Below, in pieces: positions 16,479 to 25,008 of a stretch of 25,008 bases of DNA. Origin of the DNA: an uncultured Fidelibacterota bacterium. Its GTDB lineage: Bacteria > Marinisomatota > Marinisomatia > Marinisomatales > UBA1611. Position 1 is the first letter of the stretch; each line of letters begins with the position of its first letter. The notes under the pieces were generated by a model. That model was not told the origin of the DNA. It saw nothing but the letters and a program-made list of their open reading frames with translations, and did not search any database. The translations under genes were made by a program, and so were the position numbers. The stretch is taken from contig CAJWMI010000018.1 in NCBI GenBank assembly GCA_913043185.1, positions 1 to 25,008 of the forward strand, read 5' to 3'.

Positions 16479-19400
16479 CACTTTAGAAACATCATCTTTT
16501 TGTTTTTTATGATTCCAGTGTCCGTCTTAAGCTGAATGAAATATATTCCAGAGGGCAACATCTTACCAAATTTATCAGCACCATCCCATTTTACATAAAA
16601 TTGCCCAACCTGGCTAACATTATTAACCAATGTTACAACCTGCTGACCAAGAATATTATACACATTAACACTTACCTTTTGTTCTAGTCCATCTAATAGA
16701 CCAATATCATACTTGATAGTGGTAGACGGATTAAATGGATTTGGATAGTTTTGATGAAGGTCTGTCTCTTCTGGCACAATAATCGTTTTAGGTCCAAGCC
16801 TAAAATATCCGGTATTATCTGTAAAAGTAAACACCTGGCCGTTTCTATTAATCGATGGCAGTTCTTTCCAAATTACGCCATTATCCCGCTGGTAAATGGA
16901 AAGATCCTCTCTCAAGCTACCGAATTGTACTTCGATTGGTTTATTAAACACAAACGACTCATCACCTAGTACATACGATGCCTCATCCGTAAAATTACTA
17001 ACAAAAAGTGAGCTGTCAACAATGAGGAAGCTCTGGTCCATGTCAACACTGCCAGGATCTCCTGCAATACTAAATCTTCCATCTGAGCTGCTAGCATACC
17101 AGCGGTTAGCAACACGCGCCGGCGCAAGGTTAAAGGTATTTGTATAGATAGTTTTTCCTACTTCAGCAATCGCCAATACATCAAACGAGTATCCGCCACC
17201 TATGCCGAAACTAAAGTCTCCCGTATAGGTAAATGCTGCTACAGTATCAACATCTATACGCTGGTTTTGTACCTCAAGCTGGAGGTACTTCGTTTTCTGC
17301 TCTTTGTCTACAATAATTATGTGAACATAGCTTGAGAAAGCATTATTCTGGACCAATGAAACCTCTATATCAGGCCTTGGAACACGTAAAACATTCAGCG
17401 TAAATAATTGTGAGCCCTGGGCCTCTTCATCAGACGCAGTAACCTTGAAATTCGCATGCCCAGACCAGAGGTCGAATGGTTTAAACAGAACAGTATCCCC
17501 TGGTCCATCGGAGACATATGAATCACTAGAAAATGTGACCGAGTCTGTGTTATAGATCCCTTCAATTGTGAAGGTTAATGTAGAATCATCTACGTCAGAA
17601 GTATACTGAGAAAAATCAATCCAAATTGAATCATTCTCATTTATCACCAGAGTGTCGATGGCAGAAACAATCGGAGGATCATTCAACGGAGTTATATTTG
17701 CAATCACAGTGTCTAAGTCAAAAGCCCCTAGCGGATCCTGAGCTCTAAAAATTATTCTGTGGTTAGAACCATAATAGTTTGCGTCACTGTTAAATATTGC
17801 ATAGGTACTATCACCTCTCGCCTCTATATCAATGGTGATCAATGAGTTTTCTCTAGAGAGCATCCTCATTGTCGTCCTTCCAGATCTTTTTGCCAGCGCT
17901 GGAATGTCTACACCTCTTGCCGGGTTAAATCCCATATAGGACCTCATTAACTGCGTCTGCACCTTCTTAGGCGTACCAGGCCCAACAATAACCGTTGCCA
18001 GAGGAAAGTCCTCATCTAACTGCGAGGTATCCATAATAACAAACTGCCAGGACAATGTCGAGTCCGCATTATCAATGTCTTTGACATACTTACTTAGGTT
18101 AATCTCTTTAACCTCTGTGGGAGGCTTGTCTTCGCTCCATGTAATCACCTCATCCTGACCAATGATCGCAACCTCTGGGGTATCATTTACAGCATTGACC
18201 GTAGTATTGACAAATAAGGTATCAAAGAACGAATACTGGTCTTCTGCTATCAGCCTTAGGGTATAGTCACCGGCCTGGTCAATCGTATCATTTTGGATTG
18301 GAGTCCATGATATCAGTCCGGTAGTCTCATTTATACCAGCAGGATGTTTATCTACCTTGATCGTATCATCTCCATCCCACTTCCAAGACATTATAGAATA
18401 TGAAAATGAGTCACTCTGAAGCGTGCTCAGATCAAGGTCTGTTACCCTGGCCGTGTCATAGTCCCAAGGAATATCCTCATACAGCGTAAGATCATCAAGG
18501 CTAATAAATTCAGGTGCTGAGTTAATCCTCTGTATCGCACTGGTATAGAGCTTGCTTGAAGAATTTCCAGCGACATCGAACGCTCTGACAGCAATAGCAT
18601 AATAAAAATTATTTTTGAGCATCGTCGTGTCCTGCTGGAACGGACTTTCAATCGTCGGAGCATTTGCATTTGTTATGGTAAGCCAAACATCATCTACTCC
18701 GTCTCCACTATTATCACCGGTAATCACACTGTCCGTGTGAACACTCGTACCCGGTACAGGGATACTGCCTACATCGTGGTAGCTAGTGTCAGCATACTCA
18801 TAAATCTGCAGCTCGTACCTGTCTACACCTGAGGCCAGAATCCCTCCAGGGTCTGTAAACTCTGACCAGCTAATTGTAATCGTATCATTCGAGATAATAG
18901 GACCTGTTTCGTTAAAGTTTCCGCCAGTCCAACCACCCTGAGAGGGAATAACAATATCATAGCCTACCGTGTCTGTATTGGTCGAATCTGATTCATAGAG
19001 ATCCCTTTCATTTCGCACAAACCCATCGCTCGTCTGGCCGTAGGTTACGTTTCCATGTTTATCTTTTAGCACGGCCCTAAAAAGAAGTCTATTTCCAATC
19101 GAATATGATGCCGTATCAAGCGATCCGATGGACCTTGAGACCGTACGGAGATAAGCATATCCTCCGAGAGGATCAATGCCTGAAATAAGGTTGTCCTCTT
19201 CACCAATATTCTGCCACTGAACCGGAATAATATCAAGGTTTTTAACCTGTATGTCTAATGTCCCTCTTGGGCCCCATGTTTCATTTCCATAAAGCGTGGT
19301 ATCTGAATCATACTGCTGATAAGGCACCTTCACCTTTACGCTGTCCGTCTTTTTATTTATCCAGCCATCAACCACTCGGTATCCCGTGGTCCAGAGCGTG

Positions 19401-22400
19401 TCCGTTGGGAACGTTATCTCTTCTGGCTGAGGATCTTCAAAAACTGGATAGACAGATGTATATCCCCACGGATGTATATTGTCTATCTCTAGAGCAAGAT
19501 TAGAAACGGTCGAACTCTGTTTTTGCGGGCTATTGCCATAAACATCAACCTTAGTTCCTGTGCGGTCATAGGCGTCTAAGGTTAAATATAAAATACCATC
19601 ATTTCCTGCACCGTCTTCTATTGTAATTGTGTAGTAGAGCGTGTCCACCGTACCTGTTACCACATTTTCATTGCTTGAGTCAGGCGCTATATTACTAAAC
19701 TCAAGTCCATCACCGTAGCTATAGACTCCTGCCAGAACAGGTACAGGGTCAATGCTCTTGATCAGCTCATTCATCGCCACTTTTACGACAACCTGATCGC
19801 CACCAATCGCAAAACAACAGTATGAAGAATCAGCACTAGTACCTGTAATGGTTAAGAGTGAGTCTCTCTGGTTGGTGTAAGTAATCGTAGCCGTTGGCTC
19901 TGTATTATCAAGCAAAACAGAGTTACCAAAGCTAAGGCTATCTTCTTCAAATGGGTTTCCTGCCAGATCGCTCGATATAACCTGTACCCAGACATAGCCA
20001 TCCCAATCAGGATCCTGTGGAATCCCTAGCGTGTCCATGTTGACTGTATAGTACCAGTTTGTCGCATCATCGGTGGAGTTAATCATGGGCACGGTAAACT
20101 TCTTTTGAACCTGGCTGGTATCAATAGCCCCGCTTGTCCAATCGGCAGAAACGTCATCCTGGGGAACGCTTGCATCAAAGAATAACCTGAGCTGAGGCGT
20201 TCCGGTCTGGAGCTCATTAAAATTAACATTGACCGTGGTACCCGTGTCCGGATCTAAGGCAGTAATAAACTGGTTCTCATAGCTCACCTGGGCGGTGGGT
20301 TTTCGAGTGTCATAGGTCACAGACTTGATCGTGTCCTGCCCCTCATTTCCGACACCGTCAATACCCCGAAATATAATGTTATAGGTATTACTGTCTGAGA
20401 GCGCATCCGTGAGCGTAGTCTGGTTTGCAATATTACCGGCGTCATTGTCGCCTCTGTCGGTTTCACAGTTTTCCTGGTCATCCGGGTCTGGGCACTCCAG
20501 GTTAACCTCTGTACCAGTGCCAGGATCTGAGATAGGATCAAACTTAACCCAGGCAAAATCCATATTCTCATCATTGTACCAGCCAAGCTGTACCGAATTG
20601 ATAAACGCATTATCCGCATAGGAAAAATCTCTAAACGATGGTTCTACATTGTCTAAGATGAATGTTTCATTCCCTGCTCCATCAGCCAGCAGATAGCTGC
20701 CGACGGGATTCTCTGCCCAGTCGGTTCCATTAACGGTCATAGACAGGAAGTTGCTATATTCTGCAAAATCACCAGTCCCCGGTAACGTAACTAAGTAGAC
20801 ACTGCTGTCACTGACCCCGGTGCTGTCATAGACACCATCTAACGCTGTCACAACATTGGCCTCGACCCCTGACCATTGCCACGTGTCCACATTAAGTGTT
20901 GGCTTTGACACCTCATTCTCTGTGTCTGGATCAAGTGACAGATACATTGGCTCATTAGGCACTGCGACAACCCTGATTATATCGTCTACTCTTCCAGAGT
21001 CTCTAGCTGCCGCCGCTGCGTTAGTAGTGTTTGTATAGACAAAAGCTACTGCAGGAGGAGTATTATCAATTATAAGGTAGTCCCTCTGTGTGATACTCTC
21101 CTGAACTAGTGGGTTTCCGGCAACGTCTGTCGCGCTGATTGAGATTGTGGCCGCTCCATCGTACTGCGAATCTCCAGATGTGCCAGGGACATCTAGAAGA
21201 TATGTAAACGTATAATCATTCGCTGCCGTCGTTTCCATCGTCATATCCGTAGGGTCACTGCCAGAATCACTTGTATATACAGCAGAAAGCTTTGGCGTAC
21301 TAAAGGGTAGATCGCTAGGGTCAAACGTAGCAGTAATAATCGGCTCGTGCGATCCGTTAACATATTTTCTTGAGTAGCTAAGATTAAGATACACATGCGG
21401 GGTCATGTCAACCGATATTGTCTTGGCACTTGCCACAGACTGCTCAGTAATGTTACCCGCTATGTCCGTTACAATGTTTCTAAAATAGAGTGTGTTCCCC
21501 TCAATAAACACGTCGGTCACCGCGCGTATGGCCGAACTATCGACAGACACGTTTACAAATCCTTCATCGACATCATCCTGCTGAATCACTTGACCAGAGC
21601 CGATCGAGTGCCAGGTTGCTGTCGCAACATCTGAGCTGGAAGACATCTGAACCTGGACCGTACCACCTACAAGCGAACGATCTCTGTCAATGAAATAATC
21701 ACCCCTGTCATCATCAAACGAAACCCAGGATTTAAAGGTTAGTCCGGTGTTTGTACTGTTAAAATATCCTTCTCGCGAGTAGCCGCTTCCGATCACCGTA
21801 TCCGGAAGAATTTGATCATAATTATCAAATGCTGCTGCTAGTGTATAATTGTATCCCGATGAAGGAAGCCCAAACGCAGGATCTAGAGGCATAACCTCAT
21901 CCACAATTAAAAGTGAGCCCGCGGTCTCCGTACCTTGTCTAGAATTTCCAGCCTTATCCGTAATGATCGCTGCAAATTCAACAATAATATTGAACTCAGG
22001 AACACTGAGGCTCTTATCTGGAAAATCTGTCATTGCCTCCACTGTGGCAGCATCTAGCTCAAAGTGAAGCGTATTTCCAGGAAACTGTCCATAGTGATAT
22101 GGTGCAGCCAGATCGTCGGAGTTCCAAACACCCTCTGGCTCTGTTCCTCCACCGTCTGCAAGGCTCTCTAACAAAACAGTAGCCGCTCCGATATTCTGCC
22201 AGTCACCCGGAACATTCAATACATGGACCCTTCCTATAATCTGCACACTGCCACCGATGAGACTTATGTCATTGTCACTAGCAGAATTAGCCACTTCAAC
22301 GATCAGCCTGGTAGAGTTTGAGTTCCAATATCCAAAAACATTATTGGATCCATCTACAAAGACACTATCAACCTGGAAAGCGGTTGGGTATATACCATCA

Positions 22401-25008
22401 ACCTCTACCGTTGAAATATCTTCGAGACTGAAATCTGTATCAGCGGTAAACACGGCCATATCATTTCCCGCATTATCCCGTAAATTTCCTGTGGGAAGTG
22501 TTAAACCAGTAAACGTAAGGCTACTGCTTACATCATTTTCCTGTACAGTATAGGCGATCGTTATATCGCCCACACCTTGCAGGTCAGCTGCAGCGATCTC
22601 TGGGGCTGTGATCACATCTAGTCCAACGGTAGCCACACCATCTGTTAAGGTAAGAGTCTCTGAAAAAGTAAACTTAATATTGATAACACTGTCTACACCA
22701 AAAAGCCCGTTGTTTGCGCTGCCGTCATCAGGGTTGATGGACTCAACTCTTGAGATCGTTGGGAATACGGTATCGATAGCGAGCTTGTCTGAGCCAATGT
22801 TTATCTCCGTCTTATTGCCCGCGATGTCAACCACCTCAGCCTTTAGGTTGATCGTTTTGCCCTCTTCATACTCAGCCTGGTCCTCTACATAGTCCTCTGT
22901 TATTGAAGCGACCACGATTCCGTTTTCTATATTATCTGATGGCTCTACCGCAACCGGATTACCAAGCTGGTGATAGGCCGCAGAGGCTGCGACATCACCG
23001 ATTCCAGCGAGAATACGTACAGAACCATTGCTCACGCTTTGGTCCACCGCTTGGACAGTAACACTGACATCCAGACCCGTGTTTGTGCTGTTCCAATAGT
23101 TTGCCACAATGGTCCCTCCTGTGGCTATAGCAGAGCTGATCACATAGTTGGCGATCGTAGGCGCAGACTCATCGATCGTGATCGTGGTAGCACTTGGGCT
23201 TCCCTCCGTTTTGTTACCATCCCTGTCCGTAATCTCCGCGGAAATAAAAACAACATTACCATCTGTAAACCAGGCAGTCGGACTGTCAGGAAGCGAACCC
23301 TCAAACTCTGCTGCGGTGACCTCAAACGAATAGGTACCAGCGTCAAGCTCATCCTGGGTTATTGTTCTTGTCGGCGTGGATAGGCTGCTATAATCAAATC
23401 CATCTTTTTTCGCGATCAGACTGACCGTTCCACCAACCAGCCTCGCATTATTCTCAATCGGCACGGTGACCGTTAGCCCGGTGTTGTATGAGTTCCAATA
23501 TCCTGCTGTTATCGGGTTCCAGTGACCACTGATAACATCATCCGTGTTGGTGGTCTTGGTTATCACAGATCCAACCGTAAACGCAGCCGGCGGAAGATCA
23601 TTATCCTGGATCGTAACCTCAAACTCATTGTCAGAGCTTACACTGACAGTGTTATCATCACCCGTTGCCCAGCTAGCGTCGGCACCTTTGTCCCGGTACC
23701 CGTCAATCTGTAAAAAGAAATTTTCATTGTCTGCCACCGCTGTTGCCTCGACCAGATCATCGTCCCACACATCGATCGGAACAGAAACGGTCCACTCCGA
23801 TACTGCCGCAGTCGCAGCCGGTATGGTCACGGTCTTGGCACCAGAGACACCAAGGTCTGCGTTGTCTACTCCTAGATGAAAGTCATAGTTGTTATCGCTG
23901 CCCAGTTCTGCGGTTCCACCAGCTTTTAGAGAATACTGAACAAGAATATCGGTGCCGGACTCGGCGCTGAGGCCAACCTTAATGTCCGTGTTCTGGTAGT
24001 CACCCTCGAGATCTTCATCATCAGGATCCCCCTCCTGAATGATCGCATTGGCACCTACCCAGGTTACAGAGGGCATGCCATCATCATTCTGGATTGTATA
24101 AACATAAGAGTGGTCACCAGAGACCAGCTCATTTGTTTGGGCATTGGTAGATGCCGTAAGCTCAATGTTTATATACTCATCTACCTCATATATATCATCT
24201 GCTTGGATATAAATTATGATACATTTGGTATCATTATTTGGAGAACTTATTGTACTTACACCCTGTGTCTGTGACCAAGTATCAGTACCAGAGTTATAGC
24301 TATAGGTATGTCCGACAAAGGTCAATGTAACATCATCCACATCTTCGCCTACTTGTTGATATATAGCTGGATTGGTATGATCCCTTACCATATAATCATA
24401 TAAATATTTATTACCAAACTCCGCAGCAGGATTGGCTAAGCTTGCAGAAGTATAGTCTGTCTCACCAACACCTATATCCGTATCTATCGCAAAGGTTGCT
24501 GTGACTGTTTTTTCAGATTTTACAATATCTCCACTTGCATCACGCAAATGTACATTGACAGCATTATAAGTAGAGGAGCCTGCAATAGTACCCTCGGACT
24601 CAGCTATGTCCGCCTCAAACTGTACATAAGGCTCTGGATCATCATCCGTGATCGTAAACGTGTACACATAGTCACTGCCCAGCTCAGCCTCTGCACCGGC
24701 CTTGCTGCCGTTTGAGTCGTAATAGTCATTGGCCGGATCATTGACCCAGTCTGCAGAATTAGCAAGGCTCAGGCTGACCCTTACTTTTTGATCATACTCA
24801 TCAAAACTGTCGTCCACAATCGTTAGCGGAATGTATACGTTTGTCTGACCGGCTGCGATCGTGACAATACTGTCCCCGGCTGCGTTTTTGGTTACGGACG
24901 TGCCAAAGCTATAGTCAATTCCCTTGGTAGCCGTGTTCTCATTGTTCGGATAGTCTGCATTATAATAGAGATCACTGGCCCCTGGATAGTTGAGCGTGTG
25001 ATCGATCG
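16478..25008 (-). CDS. Giant modular surface protein with Calx-beta and Ig-like domains and a T9SS sorting tail (partial, N-terminus beyond window)
   Basis: The frame is open from the TGA at 16478-16480 to the right edge: more than 2,840 residues. The first in-frame start-like codon inside the window (GTG, 24817) is within a Calx-beta domain and is not the true start; upstream codons continue the domain (SIVTIAAGQTNVYIPLTIVDDSFDEYD). Order from the N-side: three Calx-beta units (about 25008-23590, each ending TxxDDDP or QNDD/QDND), a long series of Ig-like domains bounded by DxxxP motifs (23590-18930), an FnIII-like unit (about 18920-18530), three cadherin-like units (18530-17390, with NSAPEF, NDTPEV and NDPPIV starts), a beta-rich segment, and the Por-type sorting domain (about 16765-16481, YPNPFNPSTTIKYD ... 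LPSGIYFIQLKTD). Predicted role: secreted, surface-bound, Ca-binding adhesin-like protein. Function otherwise unknown. Confidence 0.9.
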   Translation of the reverse strand, partial: IDHTLNYPGASDLYYNADYPNNENTATKGIDYSFGTSVTKNAAGDSIVTIAAGQTNVYIPLTIVDDSFDEYDQKVRVSLSLANSADWVNDPANDYYDSNGSKAGAEAELGSDYVYTFTITDDDPEPYVQFEADIAESEGTIAGSSTYNAVNVHLRDASGDIVKSEKTVTATFAIDTDIGVGETDYTSASLANPAAEFGNKYLYDYMVRDHTNPAIYQQVGEDVDDVTLTFVGHTYSYNSGTDTWSQTQGVSTISSPNNDTKCIIIYIQADDIYEVDEYINIELTASTNAQTNELVSGDHSYVYTIQNDDGMPSVTWVGANAIIQEGDPDDEDLEGDYQNTDIKVGLSAESGTDILVQYSLKAGGTAELGSDNNYDFHLGVDNADLGVSGAKTVTIPAATAAVSEWTVSVPIDVWDDDLVEATAVADNENFFLQIDGYRDKGADASWATGDDNTVSVSSDNEFEVTIQDNDLPPAAFTVGSVITKTTNTDDVISGHWNPITAGYWNSYNTGLTVTVPIENNARLVGGTVSLIAKKDGFDYSSLSTPTRTITQDELDAGTYSFEVTAAEFEGSLPDSPTAWFTDGNVVFISAEITDRDGNKTEGSPSATTITIDESAPTIANYVISSAIATGGTIVANYWNSTNTGLDVSVTVQAVDQSVSNGSVRILAGIGDVAASAAYHQLGNPVAVEPSDNIENGIVVASITEDYVEDQAEYEEGKTINLKAEVVDIAGNKTEINIGSDKLAIDTVFPTISRVESINPDDGSANNGLFGVDSVINIKFTFSETLTLTDGVATVGLDVITAPEIAAADLQGVGDITIAYTVQENDVSSSLTFTGLTLPTGNLRDNAGNDMAVFTADTDFSLEDISTVEVDGIYPTAFQVDSVFVDGSNNVFGYWNSNSTRLIVEVANSASDNDISLIGGSVQIIGRVHVLNVPGDWQNIGAATVLLESLADGGGTEPEGVWNSDDLAAPYHYGQFPGNTLHFELDAATVEAMTDFPDKSLSVPEFNIIVEFAAIITDKAGNSRQGTETAGSLLIVDEVMPLDPAFGLPSSGYNYTLAAAFDNYDQILPDTVIGSGYSREGYFNSTNTGLTFKSWVSFDDDRGDYFIDRDRSLVGGTVQVQMSSSSDVATATWHSIGSGQVIQQDDVDEGFVNVSVDSSAIRAVTDVFIEGNTLYFRNIVTDIAGNITEQSVASAKTISVDMTPHVYLNLSYSRKYVNGSHEPIITATFDPSDLPFSTPKLSAVYTSDSGSDPTDMTMETTAANDYTFTYLLDVPGTSGDSQYDGAATISISATDVAGNPLVQESITQRDYLIIDNTPPAVAFVYTNTTNAAAAARDSGRVDDIIRVVAVPNEPMYLSLDPDTENEVSKPTLNVDTWQWSGVEANVVTALDGVYDSTGVSDSSVYLVTLPGTGDFAEYSNFLSMTVNGTDWAENPVGSYLLADGAGNETFILDNVEPSFRDFSYADNAFINSVQLGWYNDENMDFAWVKFDPISDPGTGTEVNLECPDPDDQENCETDRGDNDAGNIANQTTLTDALSDSNTYNIIFRGIDGVGNEGQDTIKSVTYDTRKPTAQVSYENQFITALDPDTGTTVNVNFNELQTGTPQLRLFFDASVPQDDVSADWTSGAIDTSQVQKKFTVPMINSTDDATNWYYTVNMDTLGIPQDPDWDGYVWVQVISSDLAGNPFEEDSLSFGNSVLLDNTEPTATITYTNQRDSLLTITGTSADSSYCCFAIGGDQVVVKVAMNELIKSIDPVPVLAGVYSYGDGLEFSNIAPDSSNENVVTGTVDTLYYTITIEDGAGNDGILYLTLDAYDRTGTKVDVYGNSPQKQSSTVSNLALEIDNIHPWGYTSVYPVFEDPQPEEITFPTDTLWTTGYRVVDGWINKKTDSVKVKVPYQQYDSDTTLYGNETWGPRGTLDIQVKNLDIIPVQWQNIGEEDNLISGIDPLGGYAYLRTVSRSIGSLDTASYSIGNRLLFRAVLKDKHGNVTYGQTSDGFVRNERDLYESDSTNTDTVGYDIVIPSQGGWTGGNFNETGPIISNDTITISWSEFTDPGGILASGVDRYELQIYEYADTSYHDVGSIPVPGTSVHTDSVITGDNSGDGVDDVWLTITNANAPTIESPFQQDTTMLKNNFYYAIAVRAFDVAGNSSSKLYTSAIQRINSAPEFISLDDLTLYEDIPWDYDTARVTDLDLSTLQSDSFSYSIMSWKWDGDDTIKVDKHPAGINETTGLISWTPIQNDTIDQAGDYTLRLIAEDQYSFFDTLFVNTTVNAVNDTPEVAIIGQDEVITWSEDKPPTEVKEINLSKYVKDIDNADSTLSWQFVIMDTSQLDEDFPLATVIVGPGTPKKVQTQLMRSYMGFNPARGVDIPALAKRSGRTTMRMLSRENSLITIDIEARGDSTYAIFNSDANYYGSNHRIIFRAQDPLGAFDLDTVIANITPLNDPPIVSAIDTLVINENDSIWIDFSQYTSDVDDSTLTFTIEGIYNTDSVTFSSDSYVSDGPGDTVLFKPFDLWSGHANFKVTASDEEAQGSQLFTLNVLRVPRPDIEVSLVQNNAFSSYVHIIIVDKEQKTKYLQLEVQNQRIDVDTVAAFTYTGDFSFGIGGGYSFDVLAIAEVGKTIYTNTFNLAPARVANRWYASSSDGRFSIAGDPGSVDMDQSFLIVDSSLFVSNFTDEASYVLGDESFVFNKPIEVQFGSLREDLSIYQRDNGVIWKELPSINRNGQVFTFTDNTGYFRLGPKTIIVPEETDLHQNYPNPFNPSTTIKYDIGLLDGLEQKVSVNVYNILGQQVVTLVNNVSQVGQFYVKWDGADKFGKMLPSGIYFIQLKTDTGIIKNKKMMFLK
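16481..16765 (-). other. Type IX secretion C-terminal sorting domain (within the giant gene)
   Basis: The last 95 or so residues match the Por secretion tail: HQNYPNPFNPSTTIKYD, then VNVYNILGQQVVTLV, WDGADKFGKMLPSGIYF and the KKMMFLK end. This tail directs export across the outer membrane by the type IX system and is normally cleaved or attached to the surface. It implies that the organism has T9SS genes elsewhere. Confidence 0.9.
21742..23502 (-). repeat. Repeated Ig-like module with a YWNSxNTGL strand signature
   Basis: Four copies of an aromatic-asparagine motif occur at 23476-23502 (YWNSYNTGL), 23074-23100 (YWNSTNTGL), 22304-22330 (YWNSNSTRL) and 21742-21768 (YFNSTNTGL). Each is followed by a beta strand and, in three of them, by LxGGxVxI or a related strand, and each domain closes with (I/V)TDxxGN. 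The DNA is also similar at the motif (for example GTTCCAATA in three copies). They mark diverged tandem domains of about 130-260 residues. I know of no named family with this motif. Confidence 0.7.

Noticed and set aside
19258..23970. Many plus-strand open frames of 60-137 codons across the giant gene
   Set aside because: They are antisense shadows in a GC-richer frame; several overlap each other, and none has a recognisable domain or start signal.
16478..25008. Possible frameshift or joining of two genes in the giant frame
   Set aside because: The frame is uninterrupted with consistent Ig-like, cadherin-like and sorting domains, and composition changes occur within the same frame.
22555..25008. 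Frequent CGATCG/GATC words near the right edge (for example 23173, 23770, 24855, 25003)
   Set aside because: They fall in coding sequence at irregular spacing and fit the local GC-rich codon choice; I cannot show enrichment without counting against a background.
1..25008. CRISPR array, insertion sequence, prophage or defence genes
   Set aside because: No regularly spaced direct repeats, transposase, integrase or phage gene could be recognised.

Overview
The window is a gene-dense stretch of a bacterial chromosome. Two compositions meet in it: roughly 1-16,000 is AT-rich (many lines near 20-35% GC), and roughly 16,500-25,008 is one very long open frame with lines up to about 60% GC. The canonical ffh-rpsP-khpA-rimM-trmD-rplS block, a TonB-dependent receptor, and a giant surface protein ending in a type IX secretion (Por) sorting domain with an NPFNPST-type motif all point to a Gram-negative of the Bacteroidota/FCB neighbourhood. 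Candidatus Marinimicrobia (SAR406) is my best guess from gene style, but no marker here proves it.

Layout, mostly minus strand: 1-2764 holds selB (cut by the left edge) and selA, the selenocysteine insertion machinery. 2780-2866 holds two hairpins that end the ribosomal operon. 2857-6483 is the signal-recognition/ribosome block. 6567-8885 is a TonB-dependent receptor whose Shine-Dalgarno sequence and TTG start lie inside a TPP riboswitch (8884-8973), so it is predicted to import thiamine or a thiamine compound. 9070-10125, the only real plus-strand gene, is adenosine deaminase. It converges on a type II glutamine synthetase (10215-11225), which lies downstream of two paralogous Lrp/AsnC regulators (11248-11709 and 11872-12318). 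12366-15245 is an M16 zinc-peptidase lipoprotein and 15313-15747 is tadA. 15804-16478 is a TPR lipoprotein, translationally coupled to the giant T9SS-type protein (16478 to the right edge, open at its N-terminal end).

Themes: translation and co-translational targeting (SRP, S16, L19, RimM, TrmD, TadA, SelA/SelB), vitamin-regulated outer-membrane uptake, amino-acid/nitrogen control (Lrp pair plus GSII), and a cell-surface module (giant modular protein plus TPR lipoprotein plus M16 lipoprotein). No rRNA, tRNA, CRISPR array, insertion sequence or prophage gene is visible. No gene-free stretch exceeds about 190 bases; the longest gaps (8886-9069 and 11710-11871) are described as regulatory regions.
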